DNA of 64,000 nucleotides from Chelativorans xinjiangensis (GTDB lineage: Bacteria; Pseudomonadota; Alphaproteobacteria; Rhizobiales; Rhizobiaceae). Location of the stretch: NCBI RefSeq assembly GCF_009812055.1, contig NZ_WQNH01000021.1:1-64000 (forward strand). Reading direction: 5' to 3'. Below, piece after piece: positions 48,623 through 57,337 of this stretch (the stretch's first letter is position 1; every line of letters begins with the position of its first letter). The position numbers and the translations under genes are program-made. Below the pieces are notes generated by a model. It was given only the letters and a program-made list of their open reading frames with translations. It had not been told where the DNA came from and ran no database searches.

Positions 48623-50971
48623 ATGAGGGAATCCGCATTGTGGTTGGTCGCCGGGGCGGCGTGCTTGCTCGTTGCGAGCTGCGGGGGCGGCGGTAGCGGC
48701 AGCGGTGACGGCGGCGGTTCCACGCCACCGGACGATGAGCCGCCAGCCAGATCTTCCAACTATCCGGAGATGGACGAGACGGCCGCTGGCAACTACGCCG
48801 CGAATGCCGAGTTCAACCGGATCGATCCTTCCTGCGGCGGCAGTACCAACCCCGGCTGCGTCGGCACATCCAACTACGCCCTGCAGAACGTCCATTACGC
48901 GCATACGGCCACACTCGACGATGGAACCAGAGTGCGTGGCAAAGGCACGCTGATTGCCGTTGTCGACGACGGGTTCCGCCGCAGCCACCAGGAATTTTCC
49001 GGCAAAACGATCCACACTTTCTTCGGCGGTCTATCGTTTGTGACGGAAGACCATGGCACGGGTGTCGCCGGCATCGCCGCCGGCAACGCAGACGGCAAGG
49101 GGATGATGGGCGTGGCGCCGGAGGCCGACCTGCATCTGACCTCCTGGGCAACCGCAAACGATACCGGCAGGCTTCTGGAGCATCTGACCGCGGCCACTGA
49201 CGACGCGGCATCGCTCGGCGCCGTGGTGCAGAACAATTCGTGGGGATTTGACCAGGAGATCGCCGCCGACGAGGAGATCGCAGCTTTCGAGGCTTCCGGT
49301 GCGGATAGCTATGCAGAATATGTCGCCGGGGGCAATGCCAGCCTGATGGCGGATTTCCAGAGCCTGTTTGACGCCTACAGCGATTTCCAGGAAACGGGCG
49401 TCATCGTCTTCGCCAACTCCAACGACCGCAATCTTGGCACCGACGACGGCAGTCAAGCTGATGCCTCCACCCTCGCCGCGCTTCCGCTTTTCGTGCCAGA
49501 GCTCAAGGGAGCATGGCTTACCGTCAGCAACGCGCTTTTCACGGTCGATGAGGGCGACGGCACAATCCTCGATGCCCAGCTTCTGTCGGCACCCTGCGGC
49601 TCCGCCGCCAGGTTCTGCCTGACCAGCGACGGCACCGCCTACGTGCCGACCGCATCGAGCGACACGTCCTACCGCGTTTCAACCGGCACGTCCTTCGCCG
49701 CGCCGCAGGTCTCGGGGCAGATCGCCCTCCTCGCCCAGGCTTTTCCCAACCTGTTGCCGGCAGAGCGGACGGTGCGCCTCTTGGCAACGGCGCGGACCGA
49801 CTGGGACGGCTTCCAGAACTCGAAGGCCGGCGAGCAGAGGTTCGCGCCTGGCGTCACGCACGCCTATTCCAGCCTCTACGGCCACGGCGTGCCGGACATC
49901 AAGGCGGCGCTTTCGCCCCTCGGCGGACTGTCCATCGCCAGCGGCGACAATGTCTTTTCCGGGCCGCGCACCAGCCTCGACGACAGCATCGCCACCGCCG
50001 GCCCTGTCGTCGGCAACAGCGTGGCCAAGGCGCTCGCCGGCCGCCGTATCATGGCGGTCGATGCATTGGGGACGGATTTTTACTTGCCGGGCAGCGTACT
50101 CGGCACCGAGGGCGGCAATGGCGGCTTTTCGTCGGGACAGGCGAATGCGGGCCAACTTGCCCGCAATGTGGAGGGGGTGGCGACGAGTTTCTCGTTCCTG
50201 GAGGCCAACTCCACCGCCGTTGCGGCCCTGGAGGACGCGGCCGTGCCGAAGCTATTCTTCTCCCAGACGCTCGCCAACCTCGGCGGCGATACCGCTTTCT
50301 CGCATGTCTTCCCCCTTGGAGAGGGGCGGTTTCTGCAACTCGCCGGACATATGGACCAGGCGCAGGACGGCAGCAACACGGCCTTCTCCCTGTCGCGCCT
50401 GACGGCGCGCCAGAACTTCGCCACGGAGCTTTCCTTCTCCTTCGGCCATAGCGCCAACCGCTTTTTCGGCTATACGGCAAGCGGGCCTTTCCTGCCGGCG
50501 GAAGACACGGGCAACGTGGCGGCCGGCTTCAGCATCAGTACCGCGCTGTCGTCAGCCTGGTCGGTCGGCGCCTATGCCGAGTTCGGCAGCGGTTTCGTGG
50601 GGAACGATCCCTCGGCGCTGGTCGACTACGGCGCCTTCGCCTATGCCAGCGGCGGCCTTTCGGCGCGCCGCCGCGGCGTCGCCACCGGGCACGACATGCT
50701 CGACCTTTATGCGGGCGTGCGGCCCAAGACCGTGGCGGGCAAAGCCGATTTCAGTCTGCCGGTCGGCCGCGATATGGACGGCACCATTCATTACGAAAAA
50801 ATCGGCGTCGACCTTGCAAATTCGGATCTGCCGCTGCGTCTCGGCTTCGTCTACCGCAACCGCACCGAGCGCGACTTCGACGTGCTGTTCGGCCTCAATA
50901 CCGACTTCATGGCCGGCAGCGACCCCGATCCGGTGCTCTCGGTCTCGCTGGGATTGAAGAAGTCGTTCTAG
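48623..50971 (+). CDS. Subtilase (S8) autotransporter serine protease, lipoprotein-type
   Basis: A 782-residue protein. The N-terminus MRESALWLVAGAACLLVASC has a lipobox LVAS-C, followed by a Gly/Ser-rich linker. The catalytic triad is visible: Asp in VVDDGF, His in EDHGTGVAGIAAG, and Ser in GTSFAAPQVSG. The C-terminal ~270 residues form a short autotransporter barrel (GEGRFLQLAGHMDQ ... LGLKKSF) with terminal Phe. ATG at 48623 has GAGGAG just upstream; the frame to 48548 is longer. The combined lipid anchor and barrel suggest a surface-exposed protease. It stands alone, apart from a dead paralogue upstream. Confidence 0.9.
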   Translation: MRESALWLVAGAACLLVASCGGGGSGSGDGGGSTPPDDEPPARSSNYPEMDETAAGNYAANAEFNRIDPSCGGSTNPGCVGTSNYALQNVHYAHTATLDDGTRVRGKGTLIAVVDDGFRRSHQEFSGKTIHTFFGGLSFVTEDHGTGVAGIAAGNADGKGMMGVAPEADLHLTSWATANDTGRLLEHLTAATDDAASLGAVVQNNSWGFDQEIAADEEIAAFEASGADSYAEYVAGGNASLMADFQSLFDAYSDFQETGVIVFANSNDRNLGTDDGSQADASTLAALPLFVPELKGAWLTVSNALFTVDEGDGTILDAQLLSAPCGSAARFCLTSDGTAYVPTASSDTSYRVSTGTSFAAPQVSGQIALLAQAFPNLLPAERTVRLLATARTDWDGFQNSKAGEQRFAPGVTHAYSSLYGHGVPDIKAALSPLGGLSIASGDNVFSGPRTSLDDSIATAGPVVGNSVAKALAGRRIMAVDALGTDFYLPGSVLGTEGGNGGFSSGQANAGQLARNVEGVATSFSFLEANSTAVAALEDAAVPKLFFSQTLANLGGDTAFSHVFPLGEGRFLQLAGHMDQAQDGSNTAFSLSRLTARQNFATELSFSFGHSANRFFGYTASGPFLPAEDTGNVAAGFSISTALSSAWSVGAYAEFGSGFVGNDPSALVDYGAFAYASGGLSARRRGVATGHDMLDLYAGVRPKTVAGKADFSLPVGRDMDGTIHYEKIGVDLANSDLPLRLGFVYRNRTERDFDVLFGLNTDFMAGSDPDPVLSVSLGLKKSF

Positions 50972-51050
50972 GCGCGCGTTGTTGCATGTCGTCCGCCACC
51001 GTGCTTTTTTCGATTGCATGCGCGGTCTGCATGCACCGGAAGGAGTTGCA

Positions 51051-51674
51051 GTGCTTGTCCTCATAAGTGTCTTCGCCATCTTCATCCCCGCGCTGGTGCT
51101 GCCGGGGCCGGATTTCGTGGCCGTGGTCCGCTCGTCGATGACCGGCGGCACGCTCGCGGGATTGAAGACGACGGTGGGCGTTTCCGTTTGCCTCGGCCTT
51201 TATGCGACGCTGAGCCTTTTGGGGCTTTCGGCGATCCTGATGGAGTTCCAATGGCTCGCCTGGGCGATCCGCGTTCTCGGCGGCTGCTACCTCATCTATC
51301 TCGGCGTCCGGCTGGTGTTCGCAAAGCCACAGGAGCTGGCGGTGGACCAGGCGCAGGGCCGTGCCGGGCGCAGCCCGCTCATCTTCGGGTTCCTCGTCAC
51401 CTTGACGAACCCCAAGGCGATCGTGCTTTTTGCCAGCGTTTTCGCGACCTCGATCACCGCTCAGACGCCGGCGTGGGTGCTTGTCGCCATGGTCGTCCTC
51501 GTCGTCTTGAGCGCGCTTGCCTGGTATTCGCTCGTCAGCCTCTTCATGTCGTCGCGGCTCATCCTCAGGCGGTTTTCGGACGCGCGGCATTGGGTGGAGC
51601 GCTTCGCGGGCGTGTGCTTCGTGGCAATCGGCGGCCGCATCCTTGCCGACAGCCGCAATCCTGTGACCGTTTGA
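51051..51674 (+). CDS. LysE/RhtB family amino-acid exporter
   Basis: About 207 residues with six membrane helices. The family motif is at the N-terminus: IFIPALVLPGPDFVAVVRSS (PGPD), then GLKTTVGVSVCLGLYATLSL and FLVTLTNPKAIVLFASVF. I chose GTG at 51051 because AAGGAG lies five bases before it and the length is then normal; the open frame reaches back to 50979. It exports amino acids or similar small metabolites. It is 78 bp before mrp but a shared transcript is not shown. Confidence 0.88.
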   Translation: MLVLISVFAIFIPALVLPGPDFVAVVRSSMTGGTLAGLKTTVGVSVCLGLYATLSLLGLSAILMEFQWLAWAIRVLGGCYLIYLGVRLVFAKPQELAVDQAQGRAGRSPLIFGFLVTLTNPKAIVLFASVFATSITAQTPAWVLVAMVVLVVLSALAWYSLVSLFMSSRLILRRFSDARHWVERFAGVCFVAIGGRILADSRNPVTV

Positions 51675-51752
51675 CCCTTCGGCTGCCGGTGCGCTTGGTA
51701 TTTCCGCGAAACATGACTATCTGGCAGGCGTACGCGAAGAAAGTGAGCCGCA

Positions 51753-52919
51753 ATGAGCGCCGTCACCCGTCAAGCCGTTATCGACAAGCTCAGCACCATC
51801 AAGGGGCCGGACCTTGAGGGCGATATCGTTTCGCGCGGTCTGGTGTCGGAGATTTTCATTGCCGACGGCAAGGTCTTCTTCTCCATCACGGTTCCCGCCG
51901 AGCGTGCTCGGGAGTTGGAGCCCATGCGGCAGGCGGCCGAGAACGCGGTGAAATCCATTCCCGGCGTTGCAGGCGCGATGGTGGCGCTGACAGCGGAAAA
52001 GCAGGGCGGGGGCATGGGCGCGACACCGCAGCCGACGCCTCGGCCACAGCCTACGCCGCGCCCGCAGCCGCAAAGAAGCCCCGCGGCTCCGCAAGGGCAG
52101 CAGCCGGCGAAGGCCGGTGTGCCGGGGATCGAGGCCATCATCGCCGTGGCAAGCGGCAAGGGCGGCGTCGGCAAATCCACCACCGCCGTCAACCTGGCAC
52201 TGGGTCTCAGCGCTCTCGGGCTGAAGGCCGGCATTCTGGATGCCGACATCTACGGCCCCTCCATGCCCCGCCTTCTGGGGCTCAGGGGCAAGCCGGAGAT
52301 GGTGGACGGCAAGACGCTCAAGCCGATGCAGGCCTACGGGCTCGAGGTCATGTCCATAGGTTTCCTCGTCGAAGAGGAGACGCCGATGATCTGGCGCGGG
52401 CCGATGGTCATGTCGGCGCTGCGCCAGATGCTGCGCGACGTCGCCTGGGGGGCGCTCGACGTCCTGGTGGTCGATATGCCGCCCGGCACGGGCGATGCTC
52501 AGCTCACCATGGCCCAGCAGGTGCCGCTGGCCGGCGCCGTCATCGTCTCGACACCGCAGGACCTGGCTCTCATCGACGCCCGCAAGGGGCTCAACATGTT
52601 CCGCCGCGTCGACGTGCCGGTGCTCGGCATCGTCGAGAACATGAGCTATTTCATCGCCCCCGACACCGGCAAGCGCTACGACATCTTCGGCCATGGCGGA
52701 GCGAGGAACGAGGCCGAGCGGCTGGGCGTGCCGTTCCTGGGCGAGGTACCGCTGACGATGGATGTGCGCGAGACGTCGGACGCCGGCACGCCGGTTGTCG
52801 TCTCGAACCCCGACGGGGCGCAGGCGAAGATCTACCGCGCCGTGGCGGAAAAGGTGCTGGAAGAGATGAAGCGGGAGCGCGAGGCGGCCGGCGAGGCGCC
52901 GGCTATCGTATTCGAGTAG
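51753..52919 (+). CDS. mrp: Mrp/NBP35 (ApbC) family P-loop ATPase, Fe-S carrier
   Basis: A 388-residue protein. The N-terminal ~80 residues are a MIP18/DUF59 domain. A Pro/Gln-rich linker repeats TPRPQP (~90-115). The ATPase has a deviant Walker A, ASGKGGVGKSTTAVN, then LDADIYGPSMPRLLG and VDMPPGTGDAQLT. The segment that holds CxxC in most Mrp proteins reads ENMSYFIAPDTGKRYDIFGHGG, so both cysteines are absent, as I recall for alphaproteobacterial members. Mrp binds and transfers Fe-S clusters; without that motif the cluster ligands must differ. Confidence 0.92.
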   Translation: MSAVTRQAVIDKLSTIKGPDLEGDIVSRGLVSEIFIADGKVFFSITVPAERARELEPMRQAAENAVKSIPGVAGAMVALTAEKQGGGMGATPQPTPRPQPTPRPQPQRSPAAPQGQQPAKAGVPGIEAIIAVASGKGGVGKSTTAVNLALGLSALGLKAGILDADIYGPSMPRLLGLRGKPEMVDGKTLKPMQAYGLEVMSIGFLVEEETPMIWRGPMVMSALRQMLRDVAWGALDVLVVDMPPGTGDAQLTMAQQVPLAGAVIVSTPQDLALIDARKGLNMFRRVDVPVLGIVENMSYFIAPDTGKRYDIFGHGGARNEAERLGVPFLGEVPLTMDVRETSDAGTPVVVSNPDGAQAKIYRAVAEKVLEEMKREREAAGEAPAIVFE

Positions 52920-52982
52920 GGGAAAGCCTGGCTCATAACGTGCCCGGCCGGGCTACCGATCTACTAGCATGGACGGCGCCGA

Positions 52983-53150
52983 GCGCCCTCGTGGTTCGAC
53001 AAGCTCACCATGAGGGCTATTGGGATGTCACCGCTTCTGTGCACCGATAACTGAAGCTTGAGCGCTCGGCCCGATGTCGAAGGGCGCAGGCGTTCCAGTA
53101 GCCCTCATGGTGAGCCCTGAGCTCGTCGAAGGGTCGAACCACGAGGGCGC
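52983..53150. repeat. Inverted repeat pair flanking 78 bp, REP-like
   Basis: Left copy 52983-53020 begins GCGCCCTCGTGGTTCGAC and ends ACCATGAGGGCTA. Right copy 53099-53150 is its reverse complement with ~14 extra bases in the middle (CTGAGCTCGTCGAAG). The motif GGTTCGAC...CTCACCATGAGG is common in intergenic DNA of several proteobacteria, from memory. It lies between mrp and the convergent coxG-like gene and may also act as a terminator. Confidence 0.75.
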
Positions 53151-53163
53151 TAGGCACCGCCCC

Positions 53164-53637
53164 TCAAGCGCTCTGCGCTTCCTCCTCCGCGCCGCTGACG
53201 CGGGCGTTGAAGTTGGAGAAGAACTGGCCGGCCAGCTTCTTCGAGGTCGACTGGATCAGCCGGCTGCCGAGTTGGGCCATCTTGCCGCCGACATCGGCCT
53301 TGGCCTGATAGGTGAGGATGGTGGCGTCCAGGCCGTCCTCCTTGAGCGAAACGTCGGCGCCGCCCTTGGCGAAGCCGGCAACGCCGCCCTTGCCCTCGCC
53401 GGAGATGGTATAGGAATGGGGCGGGTTGAGATTTGTGAGCTCCACCGCGCCGTTGAACCGAGCCTTGATCGGGCCGATCTTGAGCGAGACGGTAGCAGCG
53501 AATTCGGTGTCCGAGTTCTTCTCCAGTTCCTCGCATCCGGGGATGCAGTCCTTCAGAACGTCCGGATCGTTCAGCGCCCGCCACACGGTCTCCACCGGCG
53601 CTTCGATCCGCTCCTCGCCCTCGATGATCATGGCCAT
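53164..53637 (-). CDS. CoxG/SRPBCC family protein
   Basis: 157 residues of the START/SRPBCC fold (carbon monoxide dehydrogenase subunit G family). Recognisable blocks are ERIEAPVETVWRALNDPDVLKDCIPGCEEL, RFNGAVELTNLNPPHSY and the late GGKMAQLGSRLI. The start ATG at 53637 has GGAGGG upstream; the open frame to 53703 is longer. In CODH-type operons CoxG helps anchor or mature the enzyme. No molybdenum dehydrogenase genes are near, so it is an orphan here with unknown role. Confidence 0.87.
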   Translation of the reverse strand: MAMIIEGEERIEAPVETVWRALNDPDVLKDCIPGCEELEKNSDTEFAATVSLKIGPIKARFNGAVELTNLNPPHSYTISGEGKGGVAGFAKGGADVSLKEDGLDATILTYQAKADVGGKMAQLGSRLIQSTSKKLAGQFFSNFNARVSGAEEEAQSA

Positions 53638-53765
53638 GGCTGGTCCCTCCGGTTGGGTGTCGTCCTTGGCTAACGCAGCCGGCGGCTCTTGTCCATCCGG
53701 CACTCTTGCCGCCCGGCCCGGGATGCAATATCCGTGAGCCCGGCAACCCGTAGAGGCTTTCGATC

Positions 53766-55568
53766 ATGACCCAAGGCAGCCGCAAGACCCGGCTTCGTTC
53801 GCAACAATGGTTCGACAATCCGGACAATCCGGGCATGACCGCGCTCTACATCGAGCGCTATCTGAATTATGGCCTGACGCGCGATGAGCTGCAGTCGGGC
53901 AAGCCGATGATCGGCATCGCCCAGACCGGCTCCGACCTTTCGCCCTGCAACCGGCATCATGTCGAGCTTGCCAAGCGCGTACGAGCCGGCATCGAGGCCG
54001 CCGGCGGCATCCCTTTCGAGTTTCCCTGCCACCCTATCCAGGAGACGGGCAAGCGGCCGACAGCCTCGCTCGACCGCAACCTTGCCTACCTGTCGCTGGT
54101 AGAGGCGCTTTACGGCTATCCGCTCGACGGCGTCGTACTCACCATCGGCTGCGACAAGACCACGCCGGCACTGCTCATGGCCGCGGCCACGGTGAACATC
54201 CCGGCCATCGCCTTCTCCGTCGGCCCCATGCTCAACGGCTGGCACCGGGGCAAGCGCACCGGCTCGGGCACCGTCGTCTGGGAGGCGCGCGAACGGCTGG
54301 CCGCAGGCGAGATCGACTACGACGAATTCATGGATCTGGCGGCGTCTTCCGCGCCGTCGGTGGGCTTCTGCAACACCATGGGCACGGCCTCCACCATGAA
54401 TTCGCTGGCCGAGGCGCTCGGCATGCAGCTTCCCGGCTCCGCGGCGATCCCCGCGCCCTATCGCGAACGTGGCCAGATGGCCTATGAGACCGGGCGACGC
54501 ATCGTCGAGATGGTACACGAGGACCTGAAACCTTCCGACATCATGACGCGCGAGGCCTTCGAGAATGCCATCGTCGTCAACTCGGCGCTCGGCGGCTCCA
54601 CCAATGCGCCGATTCACTTGAACGCCGTCGCCCGGCATCTGGGCGTGCCGCTCGACAACGACGACTGGCAGAAGGTTGGCCATCACGTTCCGCTTCTCGT
54701 CAACATGCAGCCGGCGGGCGAGTATCTGGGCGAGGATTTTCACCGCGCCGGCGGCGTGCCGGCCGTGGTGGCGGAGCTGATAAAGGCGGGTCTGCTGCCG
54801 CACCCGGACGCCAAGACGGTGAACGGCCGCACCTTTGGAGAGAACTGCCGCGATGCGGAAAATCTCGACGGCAAGGTCATTCGTCCGGTGTCGGACCCCC
54901 TCAAGCCCAACGCCGGCTTCATCAACCTGAAGGGCAATCTCTTCGACAGCGCCATCATGAAGACCAGCGTGATCTCGGAGGAATTCCGCGCGCGCTACCT
55001 GGCGAACCCGGACGATCCTCTCGCCTTCGAGGGCAAGGCAGTCGTCTTCGACGGTCCGGAGGACTATCACGACCGCATCGACGACCCCGCGCTCGCCATC
55101 GACGAGCATTCTATCCTCGTCATGCGCGGCACCGGGCCCGTCGGCTATCCGGGCGCGGCGGAGGTGGTCAACATGCGCCCGCCGGACTACCTCATCAAGA
55201 AGGGCGTCCACGCGCTCCCCTGCATCGGCGACGGCCGCCAGTCGGGAACCTCGGCCTCCCCCTCGATCCTCAACGCCTCTCCGGAGGCGGCGGTCGGCGG
55301 CGGCCTGGCGCTCTTGAAGACAGGCGACCGGATTCGCATCGATCTCAACAAGGGCAGCGCCGACATGCTGTTGAGCGATGAGGAGCTGGCCACCCGGCGC
55401 ACCGCGCTGGCGGCGGCCGGCGGCTACGCCTTCCCGGACCACCAGACGCCCTGGCAGGAGATCCAGCGGGCCATGGTGGACCAATTGGCCGAAGGCATGG
55501 TGCTCAAGCCGGCGACGGCTTATCGCCGCATCGCGCAGGAAAAGGGCATCCCGCGCGACAATCACTAA
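53766..55568 (+). CDS. IlvD/Edd family sugar-acid dehydratase, xylonate-dehydratase type
   Basis: A 600-residue dehydratase. The start [20 protein letters not shown] and the run [19 protein letters not shown] closely resemble Caulobacter XylD as I remember it. The Fe-S cysteines are in SPCNR (~59), [10 protein letters not shown] (~128) and [10 protein letters not shown] (~200). MIRGxGP-like [11 protein letters not shown] and [16 protein letters not shown] line the C-terminal half. It dehydrates a sugar acid such as D-xylonate to the 2-keto-3-deoxy acid. The family also includes arabonate and galactonate enzymes. No other pentose genes adjoin, although a ROK kinase and GhrA lie downstream on the opposite strand. 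Confidence 0.9.
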   Translation: MTQGSRKTRLRSQQWFDNPDNPGMTALYIERYLNYGLTRDELQSGKPMIGIAQTGSDLSPCNRHHVELAKRVRAGIEAAGGIPFEFPCHPIQETGKRPTASLDRNLAYLSLVEALYGYPLDGVVLTIGCDKTTPALLMAAATVNIPAIAFSVGPMLNGWHRGKRTGSGTVVWEARERLAAGEIDYDEFMDLAASSAPSVGFCNTMGTASTMNSLAEALGMQLPGSAAIPAPYRERGQMAYETGRRIVEMVHEDLKPSDIMTREAFENAIVVNSALGGSTNAPIHLNAVARHLGVPLDNDDWQKVGHHVPLLVNMQPAGEYLGEDFHRAGGVPAVVAELIKAGLLPHPDAKTVNGRTFGENCRDAENLDGKVIRPVSDPLKPNAGFINLKGNLFDSAIMKTSVISEEFRARYLANPDDPLAFEGKAVVFDGPEDYHDRIDDPALAIDEHSILVMRGTGPVGYPGAAEVVNMRPPDYLIKKGVHALPCIGDGRQSGTSASPSILNASPEAAVGGGLALLKTGDRIRIDLNKGSADMLLSDEELATRRTALAAAGGYAFPDHQTPWQEIQRAMVDQLAEGMVLKPATAYRRIAQEKGIPRDNH

Positions 55569-55602
55569 GACGGCGAGCGAGCCACGCTCTTTCCCTGCGG
55601 TG

Positions 55603-56328
55603 TTACCCAGCCGCGGAGATTTTCTCCTTCAGCGCCCGCACAAGCGCTGCGTCCGTGCGACGGCGCTTTGCCGGTGAAAAGCCGAGCGAGACGAGCCGGG
55701 CATCGGAAACCGGTTCGGCCGTCGAACACGAGGCATGGACCTCACTCACCGGCAGCCTCGGCAGCAGCCTGCCGATCGTCTCGACGTTGATCCCCGCGCC
55801 CGGCATGATCGATATGCGGCCTGCCGCGGCGGCGATCGTCTCTTCCAGTGCCGCTACGCCTTCCGCCGCGGTCGGCGCCCCGCCGGACGTCAAGATGCGC
55901 TCGAAACCGAGTTCGACCGCCATCTCGACGGCCTCCGCCCGGTCCGGAACAAGATCGAAGGCCCGGTGCAGCGTGGTTCCCAGCCCGCCTGAGATTTCAG
56001 CCAGCCTTTTCAATGCGCGGTAATCGAGGCTTCCGTCGCGCCTGCCGGCACCGAGGACGACCCCGGCAAGCCCCGCCTGCCGGGCCGCCTCGATGTCCCG
56101 TGCCATGGCATCGAGCTCAACTTGCGCATAGACGAAATCCCCTGCCCGTGGCCGGATCATCGCATAGACGGGAACGGGCGAGGCGATGCCCGCCATAAAA
56201 CCCGCCGGCGGCGTCAGGCCGCCGAGGTCCAGTGCGCTGCACAGTTCGATGCGATCCGCCCCGCCGGCAATGGCCGCCGCCAGGCCGGCGGGATCGTCGA
56301 CGCAGACTTCAAGCAGAATGCCGCTCAC
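55603..56328 (-). CDS. cutC: CutC family protein (putative copper homeostasis)
   Basis: 241 residues, a TIM-barrel CutC protein. The start ILLEVCVDDPAGLAAAIAGGADRIELCSAL is the family hallmark, followed by VYAMIRPRAGDFVY, LTSGGAPTA and ISIMPGAGIN. Linked in older work to copper tolerance, though its enzymatic role is unsettled. Its start overlaps the end of the ROK kinase gene by 20 bp, so the two are translationally linked. The stop is 35 bp after the convergent dehydratase gene. Confidence 0.92.
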   Translation of the reverse strand: MSGILLEVCVDDPAGLAAAIAGGADRIELCSALDLGGLTPPAGFMAGIASPVPVYAMIRPRAGDFVYAQVELDAMARDIEAARQAGLAGVVLGAGRRDGSLDYRALKRLAEISGGLGTTLHRAFDLVPDRAEAVEMAVELGFERILTSGGAPTAAEGVAALEETIAAAAGRISIMPGAGINVETIGRLLPRLPVSEVHASCSTAEPVSDARLVSLGFSPAKRRRTDAALVRALKEKISAAG

Positions 56329-57235
56329 GCTCCACCTTCTTGAACCCCAGGAGCGCCGCTCCCATCAGGCCCGGCTCGACACGGCAGGCGCCGCGAACCA
56401 CCAGCGGGCGGTCGAAGCGGCGCAGGATGCGCTTGCGCACCGCCATGTCGATCTCGGAAAGGAGCGCCTGCGCATTGGCAAGCCCGCCGCCGACCGGCAC
56501 GATGGTGGCGCCGGTGACGTTGATCACCATGGCGAGCGGCCCGCTCAGGAGATCGACGAAGACGTCGACCGTCCGCGCCGCCTGCGCGTCGCCCTTTTCC
56601 CATGCCGCGACGATATCCTCCGAGGCCAGATCCTGGTCGTGCAGGAGCTTGTGCAGACGCTCCATGCCGCGCGCGCCGCCCACCGTGTCGATGCAGCCTT
56701 CCTGCCCGCAGCCGCACTTGAAGGCCGGAATGGCGACCGGCGGATTGCCGGCGAAGGCGGCGGCCACCGGCCCATGCCCCCACTCGCCGGCAAACCCGCC
56801 TTCGGTGTTGACGAGCTGCCCACGGGCCACCAGCCCGCCGCCCACGCCGGTGCCGAGAATGGCGCCGAAGACGATGTTGTGCCCCTGCCCGGCGCCGACC
56901 GCCGCCTCGGCCATCGTGAAGCAGTCGGCATCGTTGGCGATGATCACGGGCAGGCCCAGTTCCCGCTGCAGATCGGCTTCAAGCCGGCGCCCATGGATGC
57001 AGGGGATATTGGCGCAGATGGCGGCGTGGGTTTCCGGGTCGATGACGCCGGCGATGGAGATGGCGATGCAATCGGGCCTTCCCCCGGCTGCCGCAATCAC
57101 GCTCTTCAGGCTGGCGACGAAGGCCTCGAAATCCCGTGTCGGCGTCGGCATCCGCCGCACCGGCTCGATGGCCTCGAGGGAATGCACCACCGCCCCCTTG
57201 ATTGTCGTCCCGCCGATATCGAAGGCGATGAGCAT
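56309..57235 (-). CDS. ROK-family sugar kinase or repressor-like protein
   Basis: About 308 residues. The ATP site is FDIGGTTIKGA at the N-terminus, the DxGG-like ILGTGVGGGLV follows, and the zinc motif CGCGQEGCIDTVGG is near ~180. No N-terminal HTH is present, so it is a kinase rather than an NagC-type repressor. I chose ATG at 57235; an in-frame start at 57262 adds nine residues. ROK kinases phosphorylate glucose, N-acetylglucosamine, N-acetylmannosamine or fructose. It overlaps cutC; pairing of ROK and CutC suggests a sugar-linked role for CutC here. Confidence 0.9.
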   Translation of the reverse strand: MLIAFDIGGTTIKGAVVHSLEAIEPVRRMPTPTRDFEAFVASLKSVIAAAGGRPDCIAISIAGVIDPETHAAICANIPCIHGRRLEADLQRELGLPVIIANDADCFTMAEAAVGAGQGHNIVFGAILGTGVGGGLVARGQLVNTEGGFAGEWGHGPVAAAFAGNPPVAIPAFKCGCGQEGCIDTVGGARGMERLHKLLHDQDLASEDIVAAWEKGDAQAARTVDVFVDLLSGPLAMVINVTGATIVPVGGGLANAQALLSEIDMAVRKRILRRFDRPLVVRGACRVEPGLMGAALLGFKKVERERHSA

Positions 57236-57337
57236 TTCAAATCTTTCTGTTCGACGATGCACGGCGAATCGCGCGCCGGCGGTGTTTCAATAGCGGCTGC
57301 GGGGCGCTGCCGAAATACTATACCGGGCCGGCGCCGC

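Noticed and set aside
51996-52100. Pro/Gln-rich repeats in mrp as a possible insertion or tandem-repeat error
   Set aside because: The frame is intact and such linkers between DUF59 and ATPase domains are common in alphaproteobacterial Mrp proteins.
53099-53152. CRISPR-like repeated motif
   Set aside because: Only two inverted copies with unequal length, no regular spacing and no cas genes.
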